Part shown: positions 17,377 through 25,345 of the stretch, piece after piece
Layout of the letters: the number at the start of each line of letters is the position of its first letter
How positions within the stretch are numbered: the stretch's first letter is position 1
Assembly: GCA_043812795.1 (NCBI GenBank)
Contig: JBDRLU010000036.1
Location: 1 to 55,832, forward strand
Reading direction: 5' to 3'
From: JBDRLU01 sp043812795
GTDB lineage: Bacteria > Chloroflexota > Dehalococcoidia > Dehalococcoidales > UBA2162
Length of the DNA: 55,832 bases
Program-made: the position numbers and the translations under genes
The notes under the pieces: model-generated
Seen by the model: the letters and a program-made list of their open reading frames with translations, nothing else
Databases searched by the model: none
Told to the model about the DNA's origin: nothing

Positions 17377-18460
17377 CGGTGTCTCCGTAATGGTAGTAGG
17401 CAGCACAGCTACCTTCGGAAGATACCATGCAGGGGCCGACCGGATGTTCCGGGGTGCAGGTAACGCGGAAAAGTTTACATTCCATCGGGGTACTGACCCC
17501 GCGCAGAATACTCCCGCAGAGACAGCCCTTGACCTCACGGGCCGGCCCGGGGTTGATGGTAAAGTTAGCCTCGGCATCGAACCGCCGGTATTTTTCTCTG
17601 AAATGAAGCCCGCTCGAGGGCACCACGCCGATGCCTCGCCAGTTAGCGTCGCCCACTTCAAAGACGGTATCCATCATTTTCAAAGCCGGCAAATTTCCTT
17701 CCGGCTTCACACCGCGGCGGTAAGCGATTTCGACCTTGTAGTCTGCCTGTTCAATCTGGTTCACCAGCATATCGACGGTGAGGAGAATGTCCACCGGCTC
17801 GAACCCGGAGACAACGCAGGCAATGTGGTAATCATCGGCAATAAACTGGTAGGGATGAGAACCGATAATGGCGCTGACATGCCCGGGACAGATGATGCCG
17901 TTCAACCTGACTTCACCCACGTCGAGGATAGCTTTCATTATCGGCGGACAGAGCTTATGGAGTGGTAAAACATAAAAGTTCTTCATCTTTTCGGCTTCCG
18001 CCTGTAAGACCGCCGCCGCAATTGTCGGCGCCGTCGTTTCGAAGCCGATGCCGATGAAGATAACCGATTTATCCGGATTAACACGGGCGATGGAAAGCGC
18101 GTCCAACGCCGAATACACTACCCTGACATCGCCACCTTCTGCCTTGGCCTGCTGTAAAGTGGAGTAGCTGCCCGGGACGCGAATCATATCACCGAAGCTG
18201 GTCACGATGACATCGGGTAGTTGCGCCAGGGCAATGGCTTTATCCAGGTCAATGGTCGCGGTAACACACACTGGACAGCCGGGGCCGGAGAGCATCTCGA
18301 TATTAGCGGGCAGTAGCTGGCGGAGACCGTTCTTCAGGATGCTCACCGTATGCCCGCCGCAGAATTCCATTAGTCTTATCGGTTTCGTGGAGCAGCGGTG
18401 AATCCTGTCGAGCAGCTTCCTGGCCAGTGCCGGGTCGCGGTACTCGTCAACAAACTTCAT
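17366..18460 (-). CDS. hypD: hydrogenase maturation protein HypD
   Basis: Iron-sulfur scaffold on which, with HypC, the Fe(CN)2CO unit of [NiFe] hydrogenase is built. It is 364 aa with the conserved blocks MEFCGGHTVSI, LSGPGCPVCVT, GIGFETTAPT and the C-terminal cluster cysteines (GCLCGSILRG, GPCMVSSEGSCAAY). It overlaps hypC upstream by 14 bp and hypE downstream by 11 bp, as is usual for tightly coupled hyp genes. Confidence 0.96.
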   Translation of the reverse strand: MKFVDEYRDPALARKLLDRIHRCSTKPIRLMEFCGGHTVSILKNGLRQLLPANIEMLSGPGCPVCVTATIDLDKAIALAQLPDVIVTSFGDMIRVPGSYSTLQQAKAEGGDVRVVYSALDALSIARVNPDKSVIFIGIGFETTAPTIAAAVLQAEAEKMKNFYVLPLHKLCPPIMKAILDVGEVRLNGIICPGHVSAIIGSHPYQFIADDYHIACVVSGFEPVDILLTVDMLVNQIEQADYKVEIAYRRGVKPEGNLPALKMMDTVFEVGDANWRGIGVVPSSGLHFREKYRRFDAEANFTINPGPAREVKGCLCGSILRGVSTPMECKLFRVTCTPEHPVGPCMVSSEGSCAAYYHYGDTDAG

Positions 18461-18665
18461 TTATTTCCCTCAATAATTTCAGCGTCTCCTCGGCTTCGAG
18501 CGGGTCGATGACGTTAATCGCGTAGCCGGTATGCAGTAACACGTAATCACCCACTTTAGCTTCTGGAGTAAGCTGAATACTCGCCTGCCGGGTCACACCG
18601 GCAATATCGACTTCGGCCAGGCTCCCCTTTATCGATTTAACCAGAGCGGGAATTGCCAGACACAT
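18447..18665 (-). CDS. hypC: hydrogenase maturation chaperone HypC
   Basis: Small (72 aa) HypC/HupF chaperone that carries the iron centre with HypD and escorts it to the hydrogenase large subunit. It begins MCLAIPALV with the essential Cys2, and HTGYAINVID is the conserved C-terminal half. It is the first gene of the hypCDE transcription unit, with its own promoter 85 bp upstream, and an AGAGGTG ribosome site precedes the ATG. Confidence 0.96.
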   Translation of the reverse strand: MCLAIPALVKSIKGSLAEVDIAGVTRQASIQLTPEAKVGDYVLLHTGYAINVIDPLEAEETLKLLREINEVC

Positions 18666-18749
18666 AAGAACACCTCTTCATCTTATTTTGCCCAGACGGC
18701 ACCAGACAAACTCGGTAGCTTTTCAGACTCATTCACCATTCTTATTCGT

Positions 18750-18778
18750 ATTCTATTACCCTCACACCGCTTTGACAA
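18750..18778 (-). promoter_or_regulatory. promoter of hypCDE
   Basis: Minus strand TTGTCA (18778-18773), 17 bp, TAGAAT (18755-18750) in the 125-bp gap after hypF. It suggests that hypCDE can be transcribed independently of hypABF. Confidence 0.65.
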
Positions 18779-18790
18779 CATACCCAGGGG

Positions 18791-21106
18791 TCAGGAAGGC
18801 TTTTGACTTAACGACGCATTAGCCATAACCGCCTGTCCCAGCGAAATACCGCCATCATTGCAGGGCACCTGCCGGTGAGTAAAGACCTCAAAATGCTCGG
18901 TCTCAAGCAAGCTGACGGCTTTCCTGAGCAGCAATCGGTTCTGGAAGACACCCCCGCTCAATACCACCTGGGTCAGGCCCGTTTTACCTGAAATAACCTG
19001 GCACAAATTTAATATTATCCGGGCTATGGTATTGTGAAACTTAGCGGCAATGCTGGCCTGCGATTGCCCGGCGGTTAAGTCCGCAATTACAGCGGCAAAT
19101 AATTCCCTGATTTTAACGATGTTCACATCGCCCTGCTCAATGACGGAGAAGGGGTAAGAGCCCGTCTCATCAGCCGCTTCGTAAGCAACCATCTCTAATT
19201 CAATGGCTGCCTGGGCTTCGTATTGTATCTCACTCCTGACGCCGATTAAGGCCGACACAGCATCGAAAAGACGCCCGCAACTCGAAGTCAGCGGTGAGTT
19301 GATTTTTTGCGCTATTTGCCGTCGGATGATATCTATTTCACTCTTATCAACCTGTTTCAGGAAAGATAAGTCATGCTTAAAGGCATCTTCCCCAAGTAAT
19401 GACGTCAGATAACCTATAGCTGTGCGGTAGGGTTTCTTGATGGCGAGGGCACCGCCGGGCAGGGGAAGATATTCGAAATGTCCGGCCCTGGTAAATCCCT
19501 TGTAGTCAGCGATGAGAAATTCCCCACCCCAGATGGCACCGTCGGGGCCGTAGCCCGTCCCATCCAGGGCCACCCCGATGACCGGCGTGTTTATTCCATT
19601 ATCGGCCATGCCGCTGACGATATGGGCGTGGTGATGCTGTACCGGTACCAACCGTAAACCGGGCTTGCTGGCGGCCAGTTCCTGGGCGTACTTGGTAGCC
19701 AGATAGTCGGGGTGCATATCATGAGCGATAACCTCAGGCTCGATGCGGAATAACCTCTGGTAAAGCTCGATGGTACTGGCAAAATGCTCCAGTGTTTCCA
19801 GGTTTTCCATGTCGCCGATATGCTGGCTGACAAAGGCGTATTCGTCTCGGGTGAGACAAAAAGTATTTTTTTCTTCAGCGCCGCAGGCGAGTACCGGCTG
19901 GCTTTTAAAGTTGAGGCGTACCGGATAAGGGGCATATCCCCGGGCGCGGCGGAGGAGCTGCGGCGTACCTCTTTCCACCATGGTAACGCTGTCATCGTAG
20001 CGGGCATAAATATCCCGGTTATGCACCAGGAAATAATCGGGAATGGCGGCCAGCCTTCTGACCGCCTCATCATTGTCCTTGGCGATTGGTTCTTCACTCA
20101 GGTTACCGCTGGTCATGACCAGCGGTAAGGCCGCTTCCCGGAGCAAAAGGTGATGGAGGGGGGTGTACGGTAGCATCACGCCGAGATACTTCAGACTAGG
20201 GGCAACCGCCCGGGCAATCGGGGAACGGGCTTTCCACCTTAACAGTACAATCGGACTGTAAGGAGAACTGAGTAACCTGGCCTCCTCTTTATTGACATAA
20301 CAATACTTTCTGGATTCGGCAAGCGATGTTACCATAATGGCAAACGGCTTGAACGGGCGTTGTTTTCGTTCACGGAGAAGATTGACCGTGTTTTCATCGG
20401 TAGCATCGCAGGCAAGGAGAAAGCCGCCCAGTCCCTTGACGGCAATAATTTTTCCGTTCCGCAAGAATTGACCGGCGGCAACGATAACATCATCCACGGC
20501 TAACGGATGGCCCTTCGCGTCCAACAAAGTTAATTGCGGGCCACACTTCGGGCAGGCATTCGGCTGAGCATGGAAGCGGCGGTTAAGCGGGTCGTCGTAT
20601 TCCTGCTGGCATTCGGGACACCTCCGGAAATGGCGCATGGTGGTACGGGGACGGTCATAGGGTATATCTTCGATGATGGTGAAACGGGGGCCGCAGTTGG
20701 TGCAGTTGGTAAAGGGATAATGGTAGCGCCGGTCGTCGGGCGAGAGAATCTCTTTCAGGCAGTCCGGACAGGTGGCGATGTCAGGTGAGATAAGCTGGTA
20801 TTTACCTTCTTCGGCGACGCTGTGGCGAATTTCGAATCCCGTATAATCAGCCGGGCGATGATGCCTGACACTGACATGCTCGATGGTCGCTCGCGGCGGG
20901 GCTTCTTTGCGTAAAGCTAGTAGGAACTGCTCGATGGCCGTCGGCTCTCCCTCGACCTCAATTTTGACATCTTCGGAGGTATTGCAGACCCAGCCTTTGA
21001 GGTTATATCGGGTGGCGAGCTGATAGACGAAGGGCCTGAAGCCAACCCCCTGCACCACCCCCCGCACATTGACATGGACTGAATCGCGAGCGATTACCTT
21101 CGGCAT
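18791..21106 (-). CDS. hypF: carbamoyltransferase HypF
   Basis: Converts carbamoyl phosphate to carbamoyl-adenylate and transfers it to HypE for cyanide-ligand synthesis. It is 771 aa with all expected parts in order: acylphosphatase domain (VRGVVQGVGFRPFVYQLA, about 13-30), two Cys4 zinc fingers (CPDCLKE with CTNCGP, then CPECQQE with CPKCGP), the YrdC-like domain (KGLGGFLLACDA, TSGNLSEEPI) and the Kae1-like domain (VQHHHAHIVSGMADN, GVALDGTGYGPDG, SGGVFQNRLL). It lies 15 bp after hypB in the hypABF group. Confidence 0.96.
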   Translation of the reverse strand: MPKVIARDSVHVNVRGVVQGVGFRPFVYQLATRYNLKGWVCNTSEDVKIEVEGEPTAIEQFLLALRKEAPPRATIEHVSVRHHRPADYTGFEIRHSVAEEGKYQLISPDIATCPDCLKEILSPDDRRYHYPFTNCTNCGPRFTIIEDIPYDRPRTTMRHFRRCPECQQEYDDPLNRRFHAQPNACPKCGPQLTLLDAKGHPLAVDDVIVAAGQFLRNGKIIAVKGLGGFLLACDATDENTVNLLRERKQRPFKPFAIMVTSLAESRKYCYVNKEEARLLSSPYSPIVLLRWKARSPIARAVAPSLKYLGVMLPYTPLHHLLLREAALPLVMTSGNLSEEPIAKDNDEAVRRLAAIPDYFLVHNRDIYARYDDSVTMVERGTPQLLRRARGYAPYPVRLNFKSQPVLACGAEEKNTFCLTRDEYAFVSQHIGDMENLETLEHFASTIELYQRLFRIEPEVIAHDMHPDYLATKYAQELAASKPGLRLVPVQHHHAHIVSGMADNGINTPVIGVALDGTGYGPDGAIWGGEFLIADYKGFTRAGHFEYLPLPGGALAIKKPYRTAIGYLTSLLGEDAFKHDLSFLKQVDKSEIDIIRRQIAQKINSPLTSSCGRLFDAVSALIGVRSEIQYEAQAAIELEMVAYEAADETGSYPFSVIEQGDVNIVKIRELFAAVIADLTAGQSQASIAAKFHNTIARIILNLCQVISGKTGLTQVVLSGGVFQNRLLLRKAVSLLETEHFEVFTHRQVPCNDGGISLGQAVMANASLSQKPS

Positions 21107-21121
21107 GACTCCTCAGCCCTT

Positions 21122-21793
21122 TTACTTGCGGACTCCCGGCTTTTTCTTGCGGCGGAGCTCACTCTGGAGCCACCTGAACCAGGTGTCAAGACCATCGCCT
21201 GTTTTACAGGAGATAGGGAGGATTTTGGCCTCGGGATTCAGCCCGCTCACGGCCCGGCGGAACGCATCGAGATTAAAATCGATATAGGGTAACAGGTCAA
21301 CTTTGTTGACCAGCACGACATCGGCCTCGGTGAACATCAGAGGGTATTTGTGCGGTTTATCATGGCCTTCCGGCGTACTCGCCAGCATCACTTTCCTGTC
21401 CTCGCCAAGGGCGAATTCAGCCGGGCAGATCAGATTACCCACATTTTCGATAAGTAGCAGGTCAATCTCGTCAAGCGGCAGATTATTGAGGGCGCTCTCC
21501 GTCATATTGGCATCGAGGTGGCAGCCGCCGCCGGTATTTATCTGGATTACCGGCACCCCTTGTTCGTGTACTTTGTCGGCATCGATACGGGAAGCTACAT
21601 CGCCCTCGATGATGGCGACTCTGGTCTTGGGCTTCAACCGTTGGATTGTTTGCAGAATAAGGCTGGTCTTCCCGGCTCCCGGCGAGGACATGATATTTAC
21701 GGTCAGAACGCCGTACTTGTCCAGCCGTTCCTTATTTTTTCTGGCGATGGCATCATTGGCGCCCAAAATGTCCTGTAAAACCTTTACTTTCAT
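21122..21793 (-). CDS. hypB: hydrogenase nickel incorporation GTPase HypB
   Basis: SIMIBI-class GTPase that drives nickel insertion into the hydrogenase large subunit with HypA. It is 223 aa with the P-loop MSSPGAGKTSLI, the metal-site motif GGGCHLDA, ENVGNLICPAEF and the base-specificity motif VLVNKVDLLPY. It lacks the N-terminal Cys or His-rich nickel-storage tail of some HypB proteins and ends in a basic tail (RRKKKPGVRK). The start overlaps the hypA stop by 4 bp. Confidence 0.96.
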   Translation of the reverse strand: MKVKVLQDILGANDAIARKNKERLDKYGVLTVNIMSSPGAGKTSLILQTIQRLKPKTRVAIIEGDVASRIDADKVHEQGVPVIQINTGGGCHLDANMTESALNNLPLDEIDLLLIENVGNLICPAEFALGEDRKVMLASTPEGHDKPHKYPLMFTEADVVLVNKVDLLPYIDFNLDAFRRAVSGLNPEAKILPISCKTGDGLDTWFRWLQSELRRKKKPGVRK

Positions 21794-22134
21794 TCGTCAA
21801 CCTCGATACTACTAACGTAACATTCACGTCCGGACACGATTTCCACTTTCTGTTCCCGGCATTGGGGACAGGCCCAGTCCAGGTCTTTCGGCACGAAAGT
21901 CGTGGCACAATTGCGACAACGCAATTGTGCGGCCGGCTGTTCGAAGGAAAGCGTGGCGCCGGCGGCGATGGTATCTTTGCTCAGGATATCGAAGTAGAGT
22001 TGGACACAGTCGGCAACGACACCGGTCAGTTCGCCGATAGTCAGATTGATACCAGTTATTTTCTTCGCCGGGACCGCTTTAGCTTTCTCCAGAGCAATCG
22101 ACAAGATATTCTCAGTTATTGCCAGCTCATGCAT
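21790..22134 (-). CDS. hypA: hydrogenase nickel metallochaperone HypA
   Basis: Delivers Ni to the hydrogenase precursor. It is 114 aa: MHELAITENIL holds the Ni-binding His2, and the zinc site is formed by CRNC and CPQC in the second half. It is the first gene of hypA-hypB-hypF, behind a near-consensus promoter, and divergent from the HoxU-like gene. Confidence 0.96.
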   Translation of the reverse strand: MHELAITENILSIALEKAKAVPAKKITGINLTIGELTGVVADCVQLYFDILSKDTIAAGATLSFEQPAAQLRCRNCATTFVPKDLDWACPQCREQKVEIVSGRECYVSSIEVDE

Positions 22135-22161
22135 AGTCTATGCTTATTACAACCCTAAAAC

Positions 22162-22190
22162 ATTATAGGTTATTTGCTCTGCGTGTTCAA
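22162..22190 (-). promoter_or_regulatory. promoter of hypABF
   Basis: Minus strand TTGAAC (22190-22185), 17 bp, TATAAT (22167-22162). The leader to the hypA ATG is about 20 nt. It is divergent from the promoter at 22285-22314. Confidence 0.75.
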
Positions 22191-22284
22191 ACTGACGTGG
22201 TGAGGTCGTTTAGTAATGTCTTTGCGAGTCCTTCTATGGAAGAATTCCGCTGAAGGACGACGCAGCAATCTTGGTCGGCTTTGT

Positions 22285-22314
22285 TTGACGTAACGCATGA
22301 AAAAGTTGTAGTAT
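22285..22314 (+). promoter_or_regulatory. promoter of the hox/met operon, predicted leaderless start
   Basis: TTGACG (22285-22290), 18 bp, TAGTAT (22309-22314). Exactly 6 nt separate the -10 from the GTG start at 22321, so transcription should begin at the start codon. No ribosome-binding site is visible, which fits a leaderless mRNA. Confidence 0.65.
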
Positions 22315-22320
22315 AGGTAT

Positions 22321-22998
22321 GTGGAGTTAAGCGTTAAGATAGACGGCCGTTCTATCCGTGGTCGCGAAGGAATGACCATTCTTGAATTAGCCCGAGAGAA
22401 CGGCATTGATATTCCTACCCTGTGCTACCTGAAAGAATTGTCTCCGACCGGCGCCTGCCGCATTTGCGTGGTCGAAGTCGAAGGGTCGCGCACGCTCGTT
22501 GGTTCTTGCCATACTCCTATTACCGAGGGCATGGTCATTCAGACTGCTTCGCCCAAAGTGCTCGAAACTCGAAAAGTATTAATCGAGCTATTACTGGCCA
22601 GTCACTGCGGCAACTGTTTCATCGCCTGCTCGAAAGCGAATACCTGCGAATTGCGCAAGATTGCCGCCGACCTCGAAGCTAATTTGCCCCGGTTCCAGAA
22701 TCCCAAGCGCTACTATCCCATCGAGGATATCAGCCCTTATATCCAGCGTGACCTGTCGAAATGCATCCTCTGCCGAAAGTGCGTACGGGCGTGCAACGAA
22801 ATTGCCAAACAAAACGTATTCGCTATCGGCTATCGCGGCTTTGACTCCAAAATTGTGGTTGACTCCGACCAGCCACTGAACAAAGAGGTGTGCCGGGACT
22901 GTGGCATCTGTATCGACCACTGCCCTACTGGAGCGCTGAGCCAGCCGGGCAAGACAAGCCAGGACAAAAAAGCCAGCCTGCTACTGATACGCAAGTAA
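22321..22998 (+). CDS. HoxU/NuoG-N-like iron-sulfur diaphorase subunit
   Basis: Electron-transfer subunit of 225 aa resembling HoxU of NAD-linked hydrogenases and the N-terminus of NuoG. It has an N-terminal plant-type [2Fe-2S] ferredoxin (TLCYLKEL, GACRICVVEVEG, GSCHTP). Next comes a His/Cys cluster segment (HCGNCFIACSKANTC), whose C-x3-C spacing differs from the usual C-x2-C. Two [4Fe-4S] motifs follow (CILCRKCVRAC; CRDCGICIDHCPTGAL). It would pass electrons between the NAD(P)H-oxidising HoxF-like subunit and a partner. The GTG start is supported by the promoter position. No hydrogenase HoxY/HoxH genes follow; metV and metF do. Confidence 0.85.
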   Translation: MELSVKIDGRSIRGREGMTILELARENGIDIPTLCYLKELSPTGACRICVVEVEGSRTLVGSCHTPITEGMVIQTASPKVLETRKVLIELLLASHCGNCFIACSKANTCELRKIAADLEANLPRFQNPKRYYPIEDISPYIQRDLSKCILCRKCVRACNEIAKQNVFAIGYRGFDSKIVVDSDQPLNKEVCRDCGICIDHCPTGALSQPGKTSQDKKASLLLIRK

Positions 22999-23024
22999 CC
23001 ACTTTCCGGGATGGGGGGAATTGG

Positions 23025-23465
23025 ATGAGTAAAAAAAAGGAAGCCGCCCGGCGGCAACAGCCAGCCAGCATCCTTCTGTTGCTGAAGGAAGCACAGAGCC
23101 AGTTCGGCTACGTACCTGAGACAGCCATCGCTGAAATAGCTGAGTCTTTGCATGTGTCCGTTAGCGATGTTTATGGGGTAGCCACCTTCTATTCTTTCCT
23201 CGCCACCAAGCTGCCGGGCAAGAATATAATCCGGGTCTGCCAGAGCTTGCCCTGCCACATGAAAGATTCCACAACAGTCATCGACTCTCTCTTCAATATT
23301 CTCGGCATCAAGCCGGGGGAGACAACGCCTGACAGACGGTTCTCCATGCAATTGACCAATTGTATCGGTGCCTGTGACGAGGCACCGGCCATGCTGATTA
23401 ATAACGACCTCCACACCAATCTGACCGCCGATAAAATAGCCAAGATTCTGGAGGGGTATAAGTAA
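23025..23465 (+). CDS. NuoE/HoxE-like [2Fe-2S] subunit
   Basis: Thioredoxin-fold subunit of an NAD(P)H-oxidising module (146 aa). A helical N-terminus (LLLLKEAQSQFGYVPE, VYGVATFYSFL) is followed by the [2Fe-2S] ligands in CQSLPC and CIGACDEAP. The frame is open further upstream, but the ATG at 23025 behind GGGGGGAATTGG fits the family start. It lies between the HoxU-like and NuoF-like genes with short gaps, so it is part of one operon. Confidence 0.9.
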   Translation: MSKKKEAARRQQPASILLLLKEAQSQFGYVPETAIAEIAESLHVSVSDVYGVATFYSFLATKLPGKNIIRVCQSLPCHMKDSTTVIDSLFNILGIKPGETTPDRRFSMQLTNCIGACDEAPAMLINNDLHTNLTADKIAKILEGYK

Positions 23466-23480
23466 AGGGAGGTCAGTAAA

Positions 23481-24695
23481 GTGCCGGAAAAGCGCATTGT
23501 ACTGAGAAACTGCGAAGTCATCGACCCGGGAAATATCGCTACCTATTTAGCTGCTGATGGGTTCAAGGGGTGGCAAAAAGCCGCCGGGATGACTCCCGAG
23601 CAGGTAGTGGCCGAGATAAAAGCCTCCGGGCTGCGGGGCCGCGGTGGGGCCGGTTTCCCCTGCGGTCTGAAGTGGGAAATGACCCAGAAAGCCCCGGGAG
23701 ATGAAAAATACCTTATCTGTAATGCCGATGAAGGCGAAGTCGGTACTTTCAAAGACAGGTACATCCTGACCAACGACCCCTTTAATCTCATCGAAGGACT
23801 GGCCATCGCCAGCTATGCCATCGGCGCCAGGCAGGCTTATCTCTACTTACGGGCCGAATACCACTATTTGCTGGATGCCTTCAGAAAAGCCGTTGACCAG
23901 GTGCGAGAAAAGGGCTTCTTAAAGCATGTGAATATTACTGTTTATGAAGGTGCCGGAGCTTACGTCTGCGGGGAAGAGTCAGCCCTGATGGACTCCATCG
24001 AGGGGAAGCGGGGGGAAGTACGCTACCGCCCACCATTCCCACCGACCAGGGGGCTCTGGGGAAAACCGACCGTCATCAATAACGTGGAAACGGTCTCCAA
24101 TATTCCACAGATTATGCTCAATGGGGCGAACTGGTTCAGCCAAATCGGGACGGAACGGAGTAAAGGCACCAAAGTTTTTTCCGTTAACGGCGATGTGGCC
24201 AGGCCGGGAGTCTATGAACTGGCGCTGGGCACTCCATTGAAAGAACTGGTCACGGGCCTGGCTCAGGCACAGAAGGTCAAGGCAGTGCAGATGGGCGGGG
24301 CGACGGGCCGGCTGGTGCCTTCCGCCATGCTCGACACACCACTATCCTTCGAGACCATCCTCGGGGCCGGTGCCGTCACGGTGTACGACGAAAGTCGGGA
24401 TATAATCGACGTTGTTTATCGGAGCGAGCGGTTCCTGGCGGAAGAGTCCTGCGGCAAATGCTCACCCTGTCGGGAAGGCACGGAAGCCCTGGTGCACATT
24501 CTGGAGAAATTTATCAAGGGCGAAGCCGGGGAAAGGGATATTCAGGTGCTGGAAGAATTGTCCCGGGCGATGACACTTTCGGCATTATGCGGGCTGGGTC
24601 AGGCGGCTCCGGTGCCGTTGCTCGATAGCCTGCAATATTTTAGAAACGAATACGAAAACCAAATCAAACAAAAGCAAGGTGGAGCAATAAAATGA
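23481..24695 (+). CDS. NuoF/HoxF-like NADH-binding flavoprotein subunit
   Basis: Subunit that oxidises or reduces NAD(P)H with FMN and a [4Fe-4S] cluster (404 aa). Motifs: GLRGRGGAGFPCGLKWE (FMN/NADH site), CNADEGEVGTFKDR, EGAGAYVCGEESALMDSIEG, the cluster ligands ESCGKCSPCREGTEA and a later Cys in LSALCGLGQ. It is the plain core form: no N-terminal thioredoxin-like domain and no C-terminal ferredoxin as in bifurcating HydB. The start is a GTG behind GGAGG. The stop overlaps the metV start (ATGA), giving translational coupling. Confidence 0.92.
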   Translation: MPEKRIVLRNCEVIDPGNIATYLAADGFKGWQKAAGMTPEQVVAEIKASGLRGRGGAGFPCGLKWEMTQKAPGDEKYLICNADEGEVGTFKDRYILTNDPFNLIEGLAIASYAIGARQAYLYLRAEYHYLLDAFRKAVDQVREKGFLKHVNITVYEGAGAYVCGEESALMDSIEGKRGEVRYRPPFPPTRGLWGKPTVINNVETVSNIPQIMLNGANWFSQIGTERSKGTKVFSVNGDVARPGVYELALGTPLKELVTGLAQAQKVKAVQMGGATGRLVPSAMLDTPLSFETILGAGAVTVYDESRDIIDVVYRSERFLAEESCGKCSPCREGTEALVHILEKFIKGEAGERDIQVLEELSRAMTLSALCGLGQAAPVPLLDSLQYFRNEYENQIKQKQGGAIK

Positions 24696-25345
24696 TAACT
24701 GTAACCAAACAGAAACCGCTGGAAGAGGTCGTTCAATCTCTCGGCGACTGCCGTAAAGTATATATCATCGGCTGCGGGACCTGTGCCACGACACTGCACA
24801 CCGGAGGCAAGACTGAAGTCCTCGCTATGAAAAAGAGCCTGGAGGACGACGGCCGTGAGGTTACCGGCTGGATGGTAATCCCGACCGCCTGCGACGAACT
24901 GACGAAAGAGGCCCTGGCCGAAAATGCTGGGGACATCGAATCCAGCGACTGTATTTTGGTCATGTCCTGTGCCTTTGGTGTACAGACCGTCCGCCTTCAT
25001 TGCGATAAAGCAATTTATCCGGCTTTAAATACATTATTCGTGGGTAAGGAAGAAAGCCCGGGCTGCTACGCCGATATCTGCATGCAATGCGGGAATTGCG
25101 TCATCGCCCGTACCGCCGGTATCTGCCCCCTGGTCAAATGTGCTAAGGAGCTGTTCAACGGGCCCTGCGGGGGTTCGGTGGGGGGCAAATGTGAAATTGA
25201 CCCGAACACGCCCTGTGCCTGGCAACTGATTTATGACCGTCTGGCAGCGATGGGCCAGTTAGACCGGCTGGAAGAAATCGAACCGGTGAAAGACTGGAGC
25301 ACCAGCCGTTCCGGTGGGTCGAGGAAGATTACTATCGAGAGTTAG
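24692..25345 (+). CDS. metV: methylenetetrahydrofolate reductase C-terminal-type protein MetV
   Basis: Zinc and iron-sulfur partner of MetF in acetogen-type methylene-THF reductase (217 aa). It has an N-terminal segment with CGTCATTLHTGGKTEV and a C-terminal Cys-rich segment (CMQCGNCVIARTAGICPL, CAKELFNGPCGG, GKCEID, CAW) that would bind clusters and link MetF to an electron donor. It overlaps the NuoF-like gene upstream and abuts the histidine kinase start with no gap. Being placed between the diaphorase genes and metF argues that it bridges them. Confidence 0.9.
   Translation: MITVTKQKPLEEVVQSLGDCRKVYIIGCGTCATTLHTGGKTEVLAMKKSLEDDGREVTGWMVIPTACDELTKEALAENAGDIESSDCILVMSCAFGVQTVRLHCDKAIYPALNTLFVGKEESPGCYADICMQCGNCVIARTAGICPLVKCAKELFNGPCGGSVGGKCEIDPNTPCAWQLIYDRLAAMGQLDRLEEIEPVKDWSTSRSGGSRKITIES

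Noticed and set aside
22830..23414. 194-codon minus-strand open frame across the HoxU/NuoE-like genes
   Set aside because: Antisense to two genes with clear iron-sulfur motifs; no supporting start or family.
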